Shown here one piece after another: positions 6,051 to 7,870 of a stretch of 7,870 nt of DNA. The stretch lies in NCBI GenBank assembly GCA_030620935.1, contig JAUXIP010000083.1, forward strand, positions 1 to 7,870, given 5' to 3'. The notes under the pieces were generated by a model. That model worked only from the letters and a program-made list of their open reading frames with translations. It was not told the origin of the DNA and made no database searches. The stretch comes from Deltaproteobacteria bacterium (lineage in GTDB: Bacteria > Desulfobacterota_B > Binatia > UBA9968). Each line of letters opens with the position of its first letter. Within the stretch, counting starts at the first letter, position 1. The position numbers and the translations under genes were made by a program.

Positions 6051-6443
6051 ATGGGAGCCATCTGCGCATTTCTCCTTTTTCTTTCAATCGGTCTACTTCA
6101 GCCGTCGCCGGCCTTCAGCCAGGACTTCAAGAGATGGGAAGCCCAAAAGGCAAAAGATGGACGGTGGTTGGATAGCGTAGGTCCGAACGGCGCTAAATAT
6201 TGGGTCAAACTGGATGGCAGGCAGCGTCCCCATAGACTTTACGTGGGAGAAGGGTTTTTTCGAGCGAGCCATCGAGACCAGGAACTGTTCGTGGAAACTT
6301 ACTCGCATTATCTCGCCGGTCACCCGGAGAAGTACATGCTCATCGATCTCTTTGACGCGGCTACAGATAAACTTGTGGGAGAGTTCGGCTGGGGCGGATT
6401 CAGACTCCTTTGCGGGCCCAACGGCTCGAAAGCAAAATGTTGA
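6051..6443 (+). CDS. Small secreted protein of unknown function
   Basis: A 130-residue protein with a clear Sec-type signal peptide: a short polar start, hydrophobic core at about residues 5-16, then PSPAFS with likely cleavage after Ser23. The mature part is about 107 residues, soluble and mixed-charge. It is rich in Gly, Lys and aromatics (RWLDSVGPNGAKYWVKLDG, then LYVGEGFF, then GEFGWGGFRLL). The mature part carries two cysteines, both near the C-terminus (121 and 130), bracketing GPNGSKAK; a disulfide is possible in the periplasm. The two PNG-containing segments (GPNGAKYW and CGPNGSKAKC) give a faint internal symmetry. The ATG at 6051 has GGAG at 6040-6043 with a 7-nt spacer, which supports expression. 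It ends 7 nt before the stop of the convergent transporter gene. I do not recognise a family; the cysteine at position 5 is not in a lipobox. Confidence 0.75.
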   Translation: MGAICAFLLFLSIGLLQPSPAFSQDFKRWEAQKAKDGRWLDSVGPNGAKYWVKLDGRQRPHRLYVGEGFFRASHRDQELFVETYSHYLAGHPEKYMLIDLFDAATDKLVGEFGWGGFRLLCGPNGSKAKC

Positions 6444-6485
6444 CCTGCACCTAGCGATGCTCCGCTTTCGGATCGATCTGCAGGT
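6443..6485. terminator. Inverted repeat at the convergent gene junction
   Basis: ACCTGCA (6443-6449) and TGCAGGT (6479-6485) are perfect complements. Between them CGAT..CCG and CGG-ATCG can also pair around a CTTT loop, with a GCT bulge. The structure sits at the stops of two convergent genes and could form on either transcript, so a bidirectional terminator or 3' end barrier is plausible. There is no long T-tract on either strand; the minus strand has ATTTT about 7 nt past the stem. Confidence 0.4.
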
Positions 6486-7218
6486 ACCTCTTGAGAAACG
6501 CCGATCCGAGATACATGGGAATCGTATCCAACAAGGCAAAAACCATTTTGAAGACGTAGCTCGATAGGATGAATATCGACAACTGCGGCAGGATCGGGCC
6601 CGAGGAATCGACCGGCAGGGCTTGAGCGTAGTAATGGGTGATGAGGATGACCGAGATGCTGTCTACCATTTGACTCACCAGCGTCGAGCCGTTGTTCCGC
6701 AGCCAGAGATAGTCCCCTTTGGTCAGCTTTTTCCAGAAATGATAGAGATACACGTCACAGAACTGCGCCGCCAGGAACGCTATCATCGAAGCGGCGACGG
6801 CGCCGAAAGCGAGTCGTTTAACTTCGAAAAAAATCCAGCCGTCAGTACCCACCACCACCCTTCCGGTATTCGGGTCTAGAACCGGCTCAGGCGGAAGAAC
6901 ACTGCCCAGCCACAAGATAAACACCACCCAGAGATTGAGCACCAATCCCATCCAGACGACGGCACTGGCTCTTTTCTTGCCGTAGAACTCGCTGATAAAG
7001 TCGGTGCAAAGAAAAGTAATCGGATAAGGCAGCACGCCGACTGCGACGATCATGGGGATGCTGATCCCTAGAACCGTAAACGAAAGATCGATAAACCGAG
7101 TGATGCCCAAAATATTGAGCATGGCCAGCGACCCGAGAAACAATCCTGCCAGGACCAAAAAGACCCGCTCCCGCCGCTCATGCAAACTACTGTCGTTAAA
7201 TTCGTACGGTAAACTCAT
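6451..7218 (-). CDS. Queuosine precursor transporter, YhhQ/VUT family
   Basis: A 255-residue integral membrane protein with about six hydrophobic segments (roughly 18-38, 44-70, 86-108, 137-160, 178-198, 212-235). Signature stretches of the VUT family (Pfam PF02592) are LPYPITFLCTDFISEFYGKKRA (63-84), QFCDVYLYHFWKKLT (152-166) and WLRNNGSTLVSQMVDS (172-187). In E. coli YhhQ imports queuosine precursors (preQ0/preQ1) used for tRNA wobble-base modification, and this gene likely does the same. It is longer than YhhQ (about 220 residues) through an N-terminal tail and a polar loop at about 109-135 (DPNTGR...GTDG). The frame opens at TTG 7224, but ATG at 7218 with GGAG 7 nt upstream is the better start. 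A good promoter lies just upstream, leaving only about 20 nt of leader, so no preQ1 riboswitch fits. No queuosine biosynthesis gene is nearby. Confidence 0.92.
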   Translation of the reverse strand: MSLPYEFNDSSLHERRERVFLVLAGLFLGSLAMLNILGITRFIDLSFTVLGISIPMIVAVGVLPYPITFLCTDFISEFYGKKRASAVVWMGLVLNLWVVFILWLGSVLPPEPVLDPNTGRVVVGTDGWIFFEVKRLAFGAVAASMIAFLAAQFCDVYLYHFWKKLTKGDYLWLRNNGSTLVSQMVDSISVILITHYYAQALPVDSSGPILPQLSIFILSSYVFKMVFALLDTIPMYLGSAFLKRYLQIDPKAEHR

Positions 7219-7225
7219 CCCCAAT

Positions 7226-7229
7226 CTCC
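7226..7229 (-). promoter_or_regulatory. Shine-Dalgarno for the YhhQ-type gene (GGAG)
   Basis: GGAG on the minus strand lies 7 nt ahead of the ATG at 7218, normal spacing, and decides that start over the TTG at 7224. Confidence 0.65.
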
Positions 7230-7244
7230 AACAATTAAGGGAAA

Positions 7245-7273
7245 GATATACAAGGCCATCCCGAACCCGTCAA
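7245..7273 (-). promoter_or_regulatory. Sigma-70-type promoter for the YhhQ-type transporter
   Basis: On the minus strand TTGACG (7273-7268) is followed by exactly 17 nt and then TATATC (7250-7245). Those are 5/6 and 4/6 matches to the consensus hexamers at optimal spacing. Transcription would start near 7238, about 20 nt before the ATG at 7218, with the GGAG ribosome site in the leader. Confidence 0.62.
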
Positions 7274-7335
7274 CAAACAAAGGGCTATGCTAAAAAGAAT
7301 GTAGCAGCAGGAAATCGAGAGGGGTGAGAGAGCTG

Positions 7336-7365
7336 TAGACCATTCCAGACCGCCTCTGATAGAAT
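7336..7365 (+). promoter_or_regulatory. Possible promoter for the substrate-binding protein gene
   Basis: TAGACC (7336-7341), an 18-nt spacer and TAGAAT (7360-7365) give 4/6 and 5/6 matches to the sigma-70 hexamers. A start near 7372 would leave a leader of about 25 nt that contains GGAGGAG (7385-7391). The -35 is weak, so this is tentative. Confidence 0.4.
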
Positions 7366-7384
7366 CGCTCGCAAATCTCTTTCC

Positions 7385-7391
7385 GGAGGAG
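7385..7391 (+). promoter_or_regulatory. Strong Shine-Dalgarno GGAGGAG
   Basis: This is near-consensus ribosome binding sequence, 6 nt before the ATG at 7398. It is the best ribosome site in the window and fixes the start of the substrate-binding protein. Confidence 0.8.
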
Positions 7392-7397
7392 AGCGCT

Positions 7398-7870
7398 ATG
7401 AAAATCACCGTTGGGTTTGATTGGCAGACTTTGACCCGCCGCGAGTTTCTGGGGACTGCGTTGCGGGGAGGGGCGGCTCTGTTGGGAGCATCGTTGCTGC
7501 CGCTCGACTCCGTGTTGGCACAGTCGAAGCTTAATATCGGGATGATGAAGATCGGCGATCTCTCGCCGTTCTTTATCGCCTTAGATCGCGGCTTCTTCAA
7601 AGAAGCGGGGCTCGACATCCATGCGACCGCGATGATCGGCGGCGCGGCCATCGCTCCGGCCCTGGCATCGGGAGCGCTCAACATCGGATGGTCCAATGTC
7701 GTTTCCATCGTTCAAGGTCACCAGGCAGGATTCGACTATCGGTTTATCGCCAACGGAGCCGTTAATAAACGCGACACTCACGAGGTCTTCGGCCTTCAGG
7801 TAGCGGCGGATTCCCCCATCCGGTCAGCCAAAGAGCTGGAAGGAAAAATCTGCGCCTCGAACACGCTGCG
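7398..7870 (+). CDS. ABC transporter substrate-binding protein, NMT1/THI5 (SsuA-like), 5' part
   Basis: Open from ATG 7398 to the right edge (157 complete codons), so the 3' end is missing. Residues 13-18 (TRREFL) are a twin-arginine motif, followed by a hydrophobic region and a cleavage site after VLA (Ala41), so export is by the Tat pathway. The mature start KLNIGMMKIGDLSPFFIALDRGFFKEAGLDI (44-74) is typical of NMT1/THI5-like periplasmic binding proteins (nitrate/sulfonate/taurine/pyrimidine-precursor uptake). So are the SGALNIGWSN (91-100) segment and PIRSAKELEGKICAS (140-154), which corresponds to the 'I-x-(S/T)-(x)-K-D-L-K-G-K-(x)-(I/V)' block. The ligand cannot be told from this half. 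The strong ribosome site GGAGGAG lies 6 nt before the ATG, so the start is firm. The permease and ATPase genes would be expected beyond the right edge. It is divergent from the YhhQ-type gene. Confidence 0.9.
   Translation, partial: MKITVGFDWQTLTRREFLGTALRGGAALLGASLLPLDSVLAQSKLNIGMMKIGDLSPFFIALDRGFFKEAGLDIHATAMIGGAAIAPALASGALNIGWSNVVSIVQGHQAGFDYRFIANGAVNKRDTHEVFGLQVAADSPIRSAKELEGKICASNTL

Noticed and set aside
5842..6087. Minus-strand 81-codon frame in the spacer before the secreted-protein gene
   Set aside because: It overlaps the start and signal peptide of the better supported plus-strand gene, has no ribosome site that I can see and no recognisable motif.

Overview
The window looks like a chromosomal stretch from an uncultured, moderately GC-rich Gram-negative-like bacterium. 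Pointers are a Tat-exported NMT1/THI5-type ABC substrate-binding protein, a secreted protein with a Sec signal, a bacterial family-B DNA polymerase, a PAC2-family protein and a YhhQ-type queuosine-precursor transporter. This mix would suit environmental lineages of the Desulfobacterota / Binatota / Methylomirabilota kind, but that placement is inference and weak. I see no integrase, transposase, CRISPR array, tRNA or rRNA.

Layout. (1) Positions 1-370, plus strand: the C-terminal end of an alpha/beta hydrolase entering from outside, then a start-less remnant of a saccharopine dehydrogenase-like gene. (2) Positions 472-4113, minus strand: family-B DNA polymerase, then 39 nt later a short-chain dehydrogenase (SDR), then after a 135 nt gap with a perfect 14-bp hairpin a four-repeat TPR protein. 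(3) Positions 4114-4259: divergent intergenic region. (4) Positions 4260-5752, plus strand: a PAC2-family protein and a DPM1-like family 2 glycosyltransferase, coupled by a GTGA overlap. (5) Positions 5753-6050: about 300 nt with no convincing gene. (6) Positions 6051-6443: a small secreted protein of unknown function. (7) Positions 6451-7218, minus strand: a YhhQ/VUT family transporter, convergent with the secreted protein, with a good sigma-70-type promoter. (8) From 7398 to the right edge: the start of a Tat-exported ABC transporter substrate-binding protein.

How they fit together. The polymerase and SDR are probably co-transcribed, but nothing shows that their functions are linked. PAC2 and the glycosyltransferase are almost certainly one operon. 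The remaining genes look like independent housekeeping or transport units. Three starts differ from the longest open frame or rest on the ribosome-binding site: the SDR starts at 1824 and the transporter at 7218 (both ATG behind a good Shine-Dalgarno, against upstream TTG codons), and the glycosyltransferase starts with GTG. I find no convincing undescribed multi-gene system. The most checkable oddities are the gene remnant at the left edge, the stop-codon hairpin at 1062-1092, the TTTGAAC box cluster at the polymerase-SDR junction, the hairpin ahead of the polymerase, and the uncharacterised secreted protein.
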